Shown in pieces: positions 27,715 to 36,165 of a DNA stretch of 64,000 nt. The DNA is from Lachnospiraceae bacterium NK4A144 (GTDB lineage: Bacteria; Bacillota; Clostridia; Lachnospirales; Lachnospiraceae). Position 1 is the first letter of the stretch; every line of letters begins with the position of its first letter. A model generated the notes under the pieces. The model did no database searches. It saw only the letters and a list, made by a program, of their open reading frames with translations, and was not told the origin of the DNA. A program made the translations under genes and the position numbers. The DNA is taken from positions 49,562 through 113,561 of the forward strand of contig AUJT01000012.1 in assembly GCA_000424365.1 (NCBI GenBank). Direction: 5' to 3'.

Positions 27715-27733
27715 CGGACGGGAGAGACACGGT

Positions 27734-28972
27734 ATGATCATCAAGAAATTTACGGGGAAAAATGAGGAAGAAGCAACAGCGCTTGCGAGAAAAGAACTCG
27801 GAAGCGGTGTTGTGATCATGAATGTCAAGAGTCTAAAAAAAGGCGGGATATTCGGATTTTTCAAGGCGCCCCAGGTAGAAGTCACAGCAGCAGTGGAAGA
27901 AGTAAATGATACGACAGTATCAAACAGCAAGCCGGTCACGTACCCACAGCATCTTCCAAAGAAAGTCACTGCGTCTGATGTTATTTCTGATGACAGATCG
28001 AATGTGAGTGCCGGAAAGTCGAGAGATGAAAAGGCAATCGAAGAAAAGCTCGACAGTATCCATACGATGATCGAGCAGCAGATGAAGCGTGAAACGAAGG
28101 TTGTAGAAGAAAAACAGAAGCTGGAAGCGCAGGAGGTACAGGAAGAAGAGGAACCGGAGGAAGATGATGAGGTTACAAAGTTCCTTAGGCTTATAGAAAA
28201 AACACTCCTTGATAATGACGTAGAGCCTCAATATGTGGAGGAAGTCATGGAGGAAGCAAGGAAACTTAAGAAACCCGGTATCTCCATCGATTACATGCTT
28301 TCAAGCATCTATCAGAAACTGATACTGAAATTTGGTCAGACTGACAGGATAGAAAAAGAAAGTGATACGGCCGAGATAGTGTTTTTTCTGGGACCTACGG
28401 GTGTCGGAAAAACTACGACCATTGCAAAACTGGCATCAAGACTCAGCGTACAGCAAAAAAAGCGTGTAGCTCTTATCACAACGGATACTTACAGAGTGAA
28501 GGCTGCCGAGCAGCTTCGTACCTATGCGGACATCCTTAACGTACCGTTCAAGATCGTGTACGTTCTTGACGATATGAGAGCTGCGCTTGAAGAATTGAAA
28601 AACTTTGATTTCATCCTTGTTGATACGGCAGGTCATTCACCCAAAAATGATGACCAGATAGAAGCTCAGAGGCAGTTTATAGACGTGGCAAAGGAAGTAC
28701 TGAAGATAAAAGTGTATTTAGTGCTTTCAGCAACCACAAAGTATAAGGATCTTTTGAATATAGCTGAAAACTATTCACGGATAGTAAGGTATCAGCTTAT
28801 ATTTACGAAACTCGATGAAACAACATCCCTTGGAAATATGCTTAACCTGAAACTGAAGACGGGTTCGGCGATTTCTTATATAACTAATGGGCAGGATGTT
28901 CCGGACGACATAGACGTCTTTAATCCACAGAGTATAGTCAGGATTCTTCTTGGGGGTAAAGAAGAAATTTGA
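27734..28972 (+). CDS. flhF: Flagellar SRP-type GTPase FlhF
   Basis: A 412-aa GTPase of the SRP/FtsY/FlhF group that places flagella at the correct cell site and number. A basic, variable N-terminal domain (about 1-120) contains a glutamate-rich stretch. The NG domain shows G1 GPTGVGKTTTIAKLAS, then TTDTYRVKAAEQLRTYA, G3 DTAGHSPKND and G4 TKLDETTSLG. The G3 motif has His where Arg is usual. It is followed by its regulator flhG. Confidence 0.95.
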   Translation: MIIKKFTGKNEEEATALARKELGSGVVIMNVKSLKKGGIFGFFKAPQVEVTAAVEEVNDTTVSNSKPVTYPQHLPKKVTASDVISDDRSNVSAGKSRDEKAIEEKLDSIHTMIEQQMKRETKVVEEKQKLEAQEVQEEEEPEEDDEVTKFLRLIEKTLLDNDVEPQYVEEVMEEARKLKKPGISIDYMLSSIYQKLILKFGQTDRIEKESDTAEIVFFLGPTGVGKTTTIAKLASRLSVQQKKRVALITTDTYRVKAAEQLRTYADILNVPFKIVYVLDDMRAALEELKNFDFILVDTAGHSPKNDDQIEAQRQFIDVAKEVLKIKVYLVLSATTKYKDLLNIAENYSRIVRYQLIFTKLDETTSLGNMLNLKLKTGSAISYITNGQDVPDDIDVFNPQSIVRILLGGKEEI

Positions 28973-29014
28973 AAGTAATGCTACCTATAACAGACAAATG
29001 AGGGGTTACAAATA

Positions 29015-29899
29015 GTGGATCAGGCAGAAAAATTAAGAAATATCATAAAGAAAAACCAGGTCGTCCCCAAGACTACTGCTAGGGTCATTACGGTTACCAG
29101 TGGAAAAGGCGGCGTCGGAAAATCCAATGTTGCGATCAATCTTGCCTGTCAGTTTCGTAATAAAGGCAAGAGGGTGATCATATTTGACGCAGATTTTGGT
29201 CTGGCTAACATTGAGGTTATGTTTGGTGCTGTTCCGAAACACTCCCTTGCAGATCTCATCTATCAGGGTATGGAGATACGTGAGGTCATTACATGGGGAC
29301 CTATGGGGATCGGATTTATTTCAGGTGGTTCAGGAATAGCCGGGATGAATAATCTCGGTAAGGATAATCTGGATTATCTGGTATGGAATATATCGCAGCT
29401 GGATACTCTTGCAGACGTGATCATCATAGATACGGCTGCGGGAATTTCTGATGCTGTGCTTGAATTTCTGGTCGCAAGTAATGAGATACTGCTTGTCACG
29501 ACCCCGGAGCCCACATCCATCACGGATTCTTATTCCTTGTTAAAGGCACTTAACAGTAATCCGTCTTTCAGGAAGGATGAGGCGATCATAAAAGTCATTG
29601 CAAATAAGGTTGAGAGTAAGGAAGAAGGAATGCAGCTTTATAACAAGCTGCGGATCGTTGTGCAGAGATATTTGAAGCTGAACATGGAATATCTGGGACC
29701 TGTACCATATGACAATGCATTATTAAAGGCTGTAATGCAGCAGAGTCCGGTGTCGCTGTCGGCACCACAGTCACGGGTGGCGGGGGCATTTGAAGATGTT
29801 GCGGATACTCTTATGGATATACCGCATACGGAACGATTTGGCAGGAGAGGTATGAGTGGTTTCTTCTCTAGTTTCATAACAGGAAGGAAGCGTGTCTGA
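29015..29899 (+). CDS. flhG: MinD-like ATPase FlhG
   Basis: A 294-aa ParA/MinD-family ATPase (YlxH in Bacillus) that controls flagellar number and position by acting on FlhF. The deviant Walker A motif is TSGKGGVGKSNVAINLACQ, with FDADFGLANIEVMFG and IIDTAAGISDAVLEF following. The basic C-terminus (GFFSSFITGRKRV) may contact the membrane. The start is GTG at 29015, nine bases after GAGGGG (29000-29005). Confidence 0.95.
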   Translation: MDQAEKLRNIIKKNQVVPKTTARVITVTSGKGGVGKSNVAINLACQFRNKGKRVIIFDADFGLANIEVMFGAVPKHSLADLIYQGMEIREVITWGPMGIGFISGGSGIAGMNNLGKDNLDYLVWNISQLDTLADVIIIDTAAGISDAVLEFLVASNEILLVTTPEPTSITDSYSLLKALNSNPSFRKDEAIIKVIANKVESKEEGMQLYNKLRIVVQRYLKLNMEYLGPVPYDNALLKAVMQQSPVSLSAPQSRVAGAFEDVADTLMDIPHTERFGRRGMSGFFSSFITGRKRV

Positions 29900-29901
29900 G
29901 C

Positions 29902-30660
29902 ATGTTGAATGATTATATTGTTCCGGGTGACCGACTGGAACTCACCGCAGTTCATGATGATATGGGGATGAATATTGCGGAAAAGATGCAGGGACCGGAA
30001 AGAAAGGTCTTTCGAACAAGAATACACGATATCCGAACGGAAGATGAGATTGAGATAGAGATGCCGATGGAACACAATACGCTTCAGATGCTTCCGGTCG
30101 GGGGAGAATATGATCTTTGTTTTTATACCCGTAAAGGGCTTTATCAGTGCTATGCAACTGTAATAGACCGTTATAAATCAAATAATTTCTTCATTTTGGT
30201 GATGAATCTGACCACCAATTTACGAAAGTTCCAGAGGAGAGAATATTATCGTCTGAACTGCGTATTGAATATGAAGTGCAGGAAACTTAGCGCGGAGGAA
30301 GAAAAGACGCTGGAAGACAGACCGGTGGAATTTCTTAATACAGACTTTACGCTGGAGGATGGGTTGATCGTAGATATCAGTGGAGGCGGAGCCAGATTTT
30401 TGTCTGATATACCTTATGAAAAACATGATCAGATATTATTTCGCTTTACGTTGGAGATAGATAAGCGTCCGAGAGAGTATTCACTGATCGGAAAAGTGGT
30501 GAAGTCGGACCTTTTAGAGGGAGAAGAACAGACCGGATATGAGATCCGGGTTCAGTTTGTTCATATAAATGGTAAGGATAGAGAAAGTATTATCCGATAT
30601 ATTTTTGAGGAACAACGAAAAATCCGTAAAAGATCCCAGATGAGAACTCAGGAAGACTAA
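29902..30660 (+). CDS. PilZ-domain flagellar brake protein, YcgR/YpfA type
   Basis: A 252-aa protein with an N-terminal YcgR-type domain (about 1-100) and a C-terminal PilZ domain. The c-di-GMP binding signatures are both visible: FQRREYYRLNC (the RxxxR motif) and VDISGGGARFLS (D-x-S-x-x-G). Proteins of this kind bind c-di-GMP and slow the motor by contacting MotA or the switch; dgrA/ypfA in B. subtilis is the nearest example. It begins 2 bases after flhG, so it is in the operon, linking c-di-GMP to motility. I see no diguanylate cyclase in the window. Confidence 0.88.
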   Translation: MLNDYIVPGDRLELTAVHDDMGMNIAEKMQGPERKVFRTRIHDIRTEDEIEIEMPMEHNTLQMLPVGGEYDLCFYTRKGLYQCYATVIDRYKSNNFFILVMNLTTNLRKFQRREYYRLNCVLNMKCRKLSAEEEKTLEDRPVEFLNTDFTLEDGLIVDISGGGARFLSDIPYEKHDQILFRFTLEIDKRPREYSLIGKVVKSDLLEGEEQTGYEIRVQFVHINGKDRESIIRYIFEEQRKIRKRSQMRTQED

Positions 30661-30714
30661 CGGAATAGGCGGGAAATAACCGTGTAATGCTCTCAGAAAT
30701 GAGGAAAAATATAT

Positions 30715-31833
30715 ATGGTACAGAAAAAAATACTAGTCGTGGATGACTCTGCACTCATGAGAAGGGTAGCGAGTGATATAATCAACAGTGACAGCAGGTA
30801 TCATGTTGAAGATACCGCACGCGATGGGCGTGAAGCATTGGATCTGTTGATGAAAAAGAAATACGACGCTGTTGTTCTGGATGTCAATATGCCAAGGATG
30901 GGTGGTCTGGAACTCTTGCGTGAACTTCAAAGGGAAAGGATAAATGTCAGAGTAATGATGTTTTCCTCAACGACCGGAGAAGGCACAAAGGAGACCATTG
31001 AGGCTCTCGAACTCGGAGCTATTGATTTCGTCCAGAAACCGGACAATCTTGTTGAGATCAAAGAAGACAAATTTAAGAAAAAGTTTCTGGATCTTCTGGC
31101 TACGATCGCAAAGGCAAGTCTGGTAAGCGGAGTCGGAACATTTACAGCCAAAACTTCCGAAGGCAGGACAACTCCAAGGACGGCTTCTTCATTCACAAGG
31201 CTGACCGGTGGAACGCAGAATGTAACACTTAGAAAGAGCACAGGCGGAACGGGTGGTGACAAGGTTGTTGCCATTGCCTGTTCCACGGGTGGGCCTAAAG
31301 CTCTTCAAAAGGTAATACCAATGCTTCCTGCAAATCTTAATGCGCCGGTGCTGCTTGTTCAGCATATGCCTGCAGGATTTACACGTTCACTTGCGGAAAG
31401 ACTGGATTCATTAAGTAAGATCCATGTCAAGGAAGCAGAGGACGGGGAACTCGTACAAAAAGGCACCGTTTATATAGCGGCAGGTGGTAAACACATGAAA
31501 GTAGGCCGTAGCGGCGGAGGAATAAAGATCTATTACACGGACGAACCTCCGCGCGAAGGAGTAAAACCTGCAGCTAATTACATGTACGAATCACTCATCG
31601 ATTGTCCGTATTCGGAGATTTGCTGCGCAGTTCTTACCGGTATGGGTGCAGATGGCACAGCCGGGATAAAGAATCTGGATGAACAAAAGAAAACCTATGT
31701 AATAGCGCAGGATGAAGCGACAAGTGCAGTGTACGGTATGCCTAAAGCAATCGCACTTACAGGTCTCGTAAATGAAATCGTACCGTTGGAAAAAGTAGCG
31801 GGAGCGATCGAGAAAAATGTGGGGGTAAAATGA
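30715..31833 (+). CDS. cheB: Chemotaxis methylesterase/deamidase CheB
   Basis: A 372-aa protein with a receiver domain (phosphorylation site Asp56 in VVLDVNMPRMGG) and a methylesterase domain. The catalytic residues appear in VAIACSTGGPKAL (Ser), LVQHMPAGFTRSLA (His) and TGMGADGTAGI (Asp). CheB removes methyl groups from chemoreceptors in adaptation. Its usual partner, the methyltransferase CheR, is not in the window. A flexible linker (about 130-180) joins the domains. cheA starts one base after the stop. Confidence 0.96.
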   Translation: MVQKKILVVDDSALMRRVASDIINSDSRYHVEDTARDGREALDLLMKKKYDAVVLDVNMPRMGGLELLRELQRERINVRVMMFSSTTGEGTKETIEALELGAIDFVQKPDNLVEIKEDKFKKKFLDLLATIAKASLVSGVGTFTAKTSEGRTTPRTASSFTRLTGGTQNVTLRKSTGGTGGDKVVAIACSTGGPKALQKVIPMLPANLNAPVLLVQHMPAGFTRSLAERLDSLSKIHVKEAEDGELVQKGTVYIAAGGKHMKVGRSGGGIKIYYTDEPPREGVKPAANYMYESLIDCPYSEICCAVLTGMGADGTAGIKNLDEQKKTYVIAQDEATSAVYGMPKAIALTGLVNEIVPLEKVAGAIEKNVGVK

Positions 31834-31834
31834 A

Positions 31835-34018
31835 ATGGATGTAGGTCAGTATTTAGGTATTTTCCTCGACGAATCTCAGGAACACATTCAGGCGCTTAAT
31901 GACAACCTTCTTACTCTGGAGCAGGATCCGGAGAATGAAGACTCTATTAACGAGATATTCCGTGCAGCCCATTCCTTAAAAGGTATGGCAGGAACAATGG
32001 GCTATAAACGTCTGCAGCACCTGACGCATGACACAGAAGACGTATTTTCGGCAATCCGAGGCGGACAGATGAAGGTTTCTTCAAACCTTATCGATATTCT
32101 GTTCCAGGCATTGGATGCTATTCAGGGATATGTTGATACTATCCGTGATACATCTGATGAAGGTGATGATGACAACGAAGCGATCATCACGGAGTTAAAT
32201 AAGATCCTTTCGGAAGCTACCGGAAAGGGCGGCGGTGGAGCAGCGCCTGCGGCAGCAGCACCTGCACCTGCAGCAGCGGCAGCACCCGCAGCAGCACCTG
32301 CGGCAGCCGCACCTGCATCGGAAGAAAAGGTTGATGAAAAGGCAGTATATAAGACTATCGTTTTTGACGAAGCACAGTCAGATGTATTGAAAGATGCGGT
32401 AGTTGCAGGAAAGCATGTATTCGGATTTACAGTGTTTATCGAAGAAGGCTGTATGCTTAAGGCAGCACGTGCATTCCTTGTATTTAAGGCTATCGAAGAA
32501 ATTGGTGAGATCGTTGTTTCAAGTCCTTCTTCACAGGATATCGAAGATGAGAAATTTGAAAATAATTTCAGCATTTTCGTTATCACTGACGAGGAGATGG
32601 ATTCGGTCGTAACAGCTATTAAGAGTGTCTCCGAGATCTCAGAGGTTGTAGGAGAATTATATAACGAGCAGGCTATTGAGAATAACGGAAAGGCACCGGC
32701 AGAGCCGGAACCCGCACCGGAAGCAGCACCTGCACCGGAAGCAGCACCTGCACCGGCGGCAGCACCTGCACCGGAAGCAGCGCCTGCAGCACCTGCACCC
32801 GCAGCCGAGGAAAAGAAGGCGGCGGCAAAGAAGCCCGCACCAAAGAAGCCTGTAGCGAGCAGAACAGTTCGTGTAGATATCGAAAAACTCGATGTACTCA
32901 TGAATCTGGTATCCGAGCTTATCATCGCAAAGAACTCTCTCGTATCAGCCGCTTCACAGAGTTCCGGAGGAGACAGCGCGAGAGATCAGGCGATCTCCGA
33001 GCAGGTGGAATATCTTGAGAGCGTAACAACAAATCTTCATGAATCAGTCATGAAGGTTCGAATGGTTCCTATAGAATCAGCTCTCCAGAAGTTCCCGAGA
33101 ATGATCCGAGACCTTGAAAAGAAGCTCGGTAAGAAGATGAACCTCACCATCACCGGTGAAGAGACAGAAATGGACCGTACTGTTGTTGACCAGATCGGTG
33201 ATCCTCTGATGCACTTGTTAAGAAATAGTGCTGACCACGGTCTTGAAACACCGGATGTCAGAGCTGAGAGAGGAAAGCCGGAGACAGGTACTATCTTCCT
33301 TAATGCATATCAGGAAGGTAATAACGTTGTCATCGAAGTTGGTGATGATGGTAATGGTGTCGATGTAGAAGCAGTTCGTGCCAAGATCATCGAGAGAGGC
33401 TATGCTCCTGAGGAACAGGCTCTGCAGATGACAGAAAAGGAAGTTATCGATGCACTCTTTGATCCCGGTTTCTCCATGGCAAAGAAGGTTACCGATATTT
33501 CCGGTCGAGGCGTTGGTCTTGACGTTGTTAAGTCAAACATCGAGCAGCTCGGCGGTGATGTAGAAGTTAAGACAAAGCTTCACGAAGGATCGACCTTTGT
33601 TATCCGCCTGCCGCTGACACTTGCTATCATTCAGGCACTCATGGTCATGGTTGGAGGCGAAAAATACGCGATTGCTCTCGGAAATATCCAGACTATCGAG
33701 GATATCCCGGTAACGGATGTACGTCTGGTTGAAAACAAAGAGGTTATCCAGCTTCGCGGATCTGTTATCCCGATCATCAGACTATCTGAGGTTCTTGATG
33801 CACAGACAGTAAAGAATCCTGATGATAACCTTATCATCGTTATCGTAAAGAAGGGAGACAGCCTGGCCGGTATCGTAGTAGATGAACTCGATGGTCAGCA
33901 GGAAGTAGTTATCAAGTCCCTTGGTGGATATATAAAGACGAGCAGGATCATCAGCGGTGCAACTATCCTCGGTAATGGTGAAGTTGCTCTGATCCTTGAT
34001 TCTAACGCATTATTCTGA
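31835..34018 (+). CDS. cheA: Chemotaxis histidine kinase CheA
   Basis: A 727-aa kinase. Domains in order: P1 Hpt domain with the phosphorylated His46 in AAHSLKGMAG; an Ala/Pro-rich linker; a P2 domain binding CheY/CheB; a second Ala/Pro/Glu linker of about 60 residues built from PAPEAA repeats; P3 dimerisation domain (RVDIEKLDVLMNLVSELII); P4 ATPase with LLRNSADHGLE and SGRGVGLDVVKSNI; and a P5 CheW-like domain. It passes phosphate to CheY. An imperfect 18-base tandem repeat encodes the second linker (about 32710-32800). Confidence 0.97.
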   Translation: MDVGQYLGIFLDESQEHIQALNDNLLTLEQDPENEDSINEIFRAAHSLKGMAGTMGYKRLQHLTHDTEDVFSAIRGGQMKVSSNLIDILFQALDAIQGYVDTIRDTSDEGDDDNEAIITELNKILSEATGKGGGGAAPAAAAPAPAAAAAPAAAPAAAAPASEEKVDEKAVYKTIVFDEAQSDVLKDAVVAGKHVFGFTVFIEEGCMLKAARAFLVFKAIEEIGEIVVSSPSSQDIEDEKFENNFSIFVITDEEMDSVVTAIKSVSEISEVVGELYNEQAIENNGKAPAEPEPAPEAAPAPEAAPAPAAAPAPEAAPAAPAPAAEEKKAAAKKPAPKKPVASRTVRVDIEKLDVLMNLVSELIIAKNSLVSAASQSSGGDSARDQAISEQVEYLESVTTNLHESVMKVRMVPIESALQKFPRMIRDLEKKLGKKMNLTITGEETEMDRTVVDQIGDPLMHLLRNSADHGLETPDVRAERGKPETGTIFLNAYQEGNNVVIEVGDDGNGVDVEAVRAKIIERGYAPEEQALQMTEKEVIDALFDPGFSMAKKVTDISGRGVGLDVVKSNIEQLGGDVEVKTKLHEGSTFVIRLPLTLAIIQALMVMVGGEKYAIALGNIQTIEDIPVTDVRLVENKEVIQLRGSVIPIIRLSEVLDAQTVKNPDDNLIIVIVKKGDSLAGIVVDELDGQQEVVIKSLGGYIKTSRIISGATILGNGEVALILDSNALF

Positions 34019-34035
34019 TAAGGGGGACTCGAGAA

Positions 34036-34515
34036 ATGGCTAATGATTTACAGGTATTAGGACAAGAAGAACTTGCAACCGAAAATTCCATTCAGTACAT
34101 TGTCGTAAGTCTCGGAAATGAACAGTATGGAATAGATATAAAGTACATCGACAATATCGTAAGGATGCAGAGCATCACAAGAGTGCCGAAGAGTGCGGAA
34201 TATTTCCGCGGAGTCATAAATCTTCGTGGTGAAGTCGTACCGGTTATGAGCCTCAGAGTAAAGATGGGACTTGATTCGGATGAGATCACGGGAAAGAGCC
34301 GTATCATCATCCTGAAGCTCGACGCAAGCGGAAGCATCGGTGTTCTTGTGGATGAAGTTAAAAAGGTAGTGACGATTAGTGACAGCCAGATCGAGCACAA
34401 GGCGCGTGATTCAAAGAGCGGTACACCGACTTACATAAACGGTGTCGGCAAGGTTGAAGGCGGCCTGATATCCTTACTTGATCTGTCTACTATCATTGAT
34501 GAACCGACTCAGTAA
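34036..34515 (+). CDS. cheW: Chemotaxis coupling protein CheW
   Basis: A 159-aa CheW with the usual fold: QYIVVSLGNEQYGIDIKYID, then ITRVPKSAEYFRGVINLRGE and VVPVMSLRVKMG. It couples CheA to chemoreceptors. There are no receptor genes in the window. It lies 17 bases after cheA, with GGGGG as ribosome binding site, and is followed by a 9-bp hairpin before cheC. Confidence 0.96.
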   Translation: MANDLQVLGQEELATENSIQYIVVSLGNEQYGIDIKYIDNIVRMQSITRVPKSAEYFRGVINLRGEVVPVMSLRVKMGLDSDEITGKSRIIILKLDASGSIGVLVDEVKKVVTISDSQIEHKARDSKSGTPTYINGVGKVEGGLISLLDLSTIIDEPTQ

Positions 34516-34528
34516 ATAAATAATATGC

Positions 34529-34550
34529 CGGGGCCGTATTTACGGCTCCG
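34529..34550 (+). other. 9-bp hairpin between cheW and cheC
   Basis: CGGGGCCGT (34529-34537) pairs with ACGGCTCCG (34542-34550) around a four-base loop, with one G-U pair. It lies just upstream of the cheC ribosome binding site (AAAGGGG at 34557-34563) and has no T-run. It could stabilise mRNA or tune cheC translation. Confidence 0.4.
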
Positions 34551-34569
34551 TGCTAAAAAGGGGTTTTTA

Positions 34570-35190
34570 ATGGCAGATTTTAATCTTGATAATGTCGATA
34601 ATATGTACTTTGATGTCCTAAAGGAAATCGGAAACATCGGAGCGGGAAATGCTGCCAGCAGTCTGGCTCAGATACTCCAGACAAAAGTCGATATGAAAGT
34701 GCCAAGGGTAGAACTTCTCGACTTTGACCAGATAGGTGCTGCTATCGGCGGTGAAGAACAGATCATGGCAGGTATATATGTCCTGGTTCAGGGCGATATT
34801 ACCGGAAGTATCATGTTTCTTCTAGAGCAGCATTCTGCAAAATCTCTGGTGCGGAAATTGATGATGGGGATGGCAACAGAGGGTGATGATATGAACGAGA
34901 TGGAGCAGTCAGCTCTGAAGGAGATCGGAAATATCATTACTGGAGCATATCTTAACTCTCTTTCAGCACTGACAAATATGACTATCACGGAATCTGTCCC
35001 GGACCTGACAATAGATATGGCAGGAGCGATACTAAGTGTACCTGCGATCGAGTTTGGAATGGTCGGTGATAAGATGCTGATGATACAGACAAATTTTACA
35101 GATGATGAGGAAATAAACGGATATTTTCTTCTTGTTCCGGACCTTCCTTCTTATAGTACGTTGCTTAAGGCACTCGGCGTTATGCAGTGA
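34570..35190 (+). CDS. cheC: CheY-P phosphatase CheC
   Basis: A 206-aa CheC with both active-site motifs of the class: LKEIGNIGAGNAASSLAQ near residue 17 and LKEIGNIITGAYLNSLS near residue 117, each with the Glu and Asn that promote CheY-P hydrolysis. CheC also binds CheD. The ATG at 34570 follows AAAGGGG; a further upstream in-frame ATG lies in the cheW-cheC hairpin region and is unlikely. The cheC-cheD pair is the standard adaptation unit of Bacillus and clostridia. Confidence 0.95.
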   Translation: MADFNLDNVDNMYFDVLKEIGNIGAGNAASSLAQILQTKVDMKVPRVELLDFDQIGAAIGGEEQIMAGIYVLVQGDITGSIMFLLEQHSAKSLVRKLMMGMATEGDDMNEMEQSALKEIGNIITGAYLNSLSALTNMTITESVPDLTIDMAGAILSVPAIEFGMVGDKMLMIQTNFTDDEEINGYFLLVPDLPSYSTLLKALGVMQ

Positions 35191-35216
35191 CCACAATGGA
35201 ATGAAAGGGGAAGGCT

Positions 35217-35702
35217 ATGGGTATGTTGATCAAAGTAGGAATGGCAGACCTTAAGCTGTGTCCCAAAGGACAAGGGATAACGACACTGGGACTCGGATCC
35301 TGTGTGGGCGTTGCGATAAGAGATACAGCGACAAAGGACGGAGGACTGGCTCATGTTATGCTTCCCGACAGTACTGCCATCCGTAATAATTCTAATATTG
35401 CCAAGTTTGCTGACACCGGTGTGAAGGAGCTGGTGCGGCAGATGGAAGCAAAGGGAGCAAAAAGAAGCCGTATGACAGCAAAGATCGCTGGTGGCGCTAA
35501 GATGTTCTCGTTTCAGAATAATTCATCTCTGGTAAATGTCGGTGACAGAAATGTAGAGGCTGTAAAGAAGGTACTTGCCGAATTGAAGATACCGATACTT
35601 GCACAGGATACCGGATTAAATTTCGGACGAACGGTTGAATTTTTCCCTGAAAGCGGAGATTTTGTCATCAAGGCGGTCGGAAAACCGGTGAAAACTATAT
35701 GA
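35217..35702 (+). CDS. cheD: Chemoreceptor glutamine deamidase CheD
   Basis: A 161-aa protein with the CheD catalytic residues: Cys in TTLGLGSCVGVAIRD and His in GGLAHVMLPDS. It deamidates receptor glutamines and is controlled by binding CheC. The ribosome binding site is AAAGGGGAAGG at 35204-35213. The stop codon overlaps the next start (TATGA), so the following small membrane gene is coupled to it. Confidence 0.95.
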   Translation: MGMLIKVGMADLKLCPKGQGITTLGLGSCVGVAIRDTATKDGGLAHVMLPDSTAIRNNSNIAKFADTGVKELVRQMEAKGAKRSRMTAKIAGGAKMFSFQNNSSLVNVGDRNVEAVKKVLAELKIPILAQDTGLNFGRTVEFFPESGDFVIKAVGKPVKTI

Positions 35703-36094
35703 GTAATGAGGATGATAACAGGACGGAGCCTATGCAGGATGGGGCAGAAAATGCTCCTGAAGGGATGGAAGACATCTCCGGTGCGCCGCTGGAGGATGAT
35801 GCGATCCCGATTGCCCCGGAAGAAAAGCATCTGAAAACAAAGACGATACCGGCGATCGTCATGCTTATCGGGGGGCTTGCGACTGCAATCATGGGTTTTA
35901 TCGGTCACATGGATCCTATCACGTTCTTAAGCAGGGTGTTGATTGCACTGTTTGTCTGCTGGATCATTGGCGGGATAGCCAAGATGATCTTAGACAAGAT
36001 AGTCATCAAAGAAATCTCACAGGAAGTGCTTGAGAGTGTTCAGGAACAGGACGAAATGGAGACCGGGCAGGAACAACAGGCTGATAAAGGGTAA
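35699..36094 (+). CDS. Small two-helix membrane protein between cheD and fliA
   Basis: A 131-aa protein that I do not recognise. The first 45 residues are acidic and low complexity; two transmembrane helices follow (about 50-70, AIVMLIGGLATAIMGFIGHM, and about 77-98), then a hydrophilic Gln/Glu-rich tail. It overlaps the cheD stop by 4 bases, so it is translated with the chemotaxis genes. Its place between cheD and the sigma factor gene suggests a motility role, but no domain points to one. B. subtilis has no gene here. Confidence 0.7.
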   Translation: MSNEDDNRTEPMQDGAENAPEGMEDISGAPLEDDAIPIAPEEKHLKTKTIPAIVMLIGGLATAIMGFIGHMDPITFLSRVLIALFVCWIIGGIAKMILDKIVIKEISQEVLESVQEQDEMETGQEQQADKG

Positions 36095-36097
36095 ACG

Positions 36098-36137
36098 TTT
36101 GGCTTTGACGGTGCAAACCGTGGGGGACAGAGCCAAA
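36098..36137 (+). promoter_or_regulatory. Structured leader hairpin upstream of fliA
   Basis: TTTGGCTTTG (36098-36107) pairs with CAGAGCCAAA (36128-36137, one G-U pair). Inside, ACGGT (36108-36112) and ACCGT (36117-36121) form a second stem closed by a GCAA tetraloop of the GNRA type. It ends 28 bases before the fliA start. It could control translation of the sigma factor; it does not match the c-di-GMP riboswitch consensus. Confidence 0.45.
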
Positions 36138-36165
36138 TCTGAAAACGTGAGGGAAAGTATCAGAT

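Noticed and set aside
32122..32925. Long open frame on the minus strand across cheA
   Set aside because: It is the antisense of the Ala/Pro-rich CheA linkers; GC-rich repeats keep the opposite frame open. There is no ribosome binding site and no family match.
36095..36165. Possible c-di-GMP-I (GEMM) riboswitch before fliA
   Set aside because: GCAAACC and GGAC...AGCC pieces recall the aptamer, but the region is only 71 bases and lacks the second conserved helix and other core positions.
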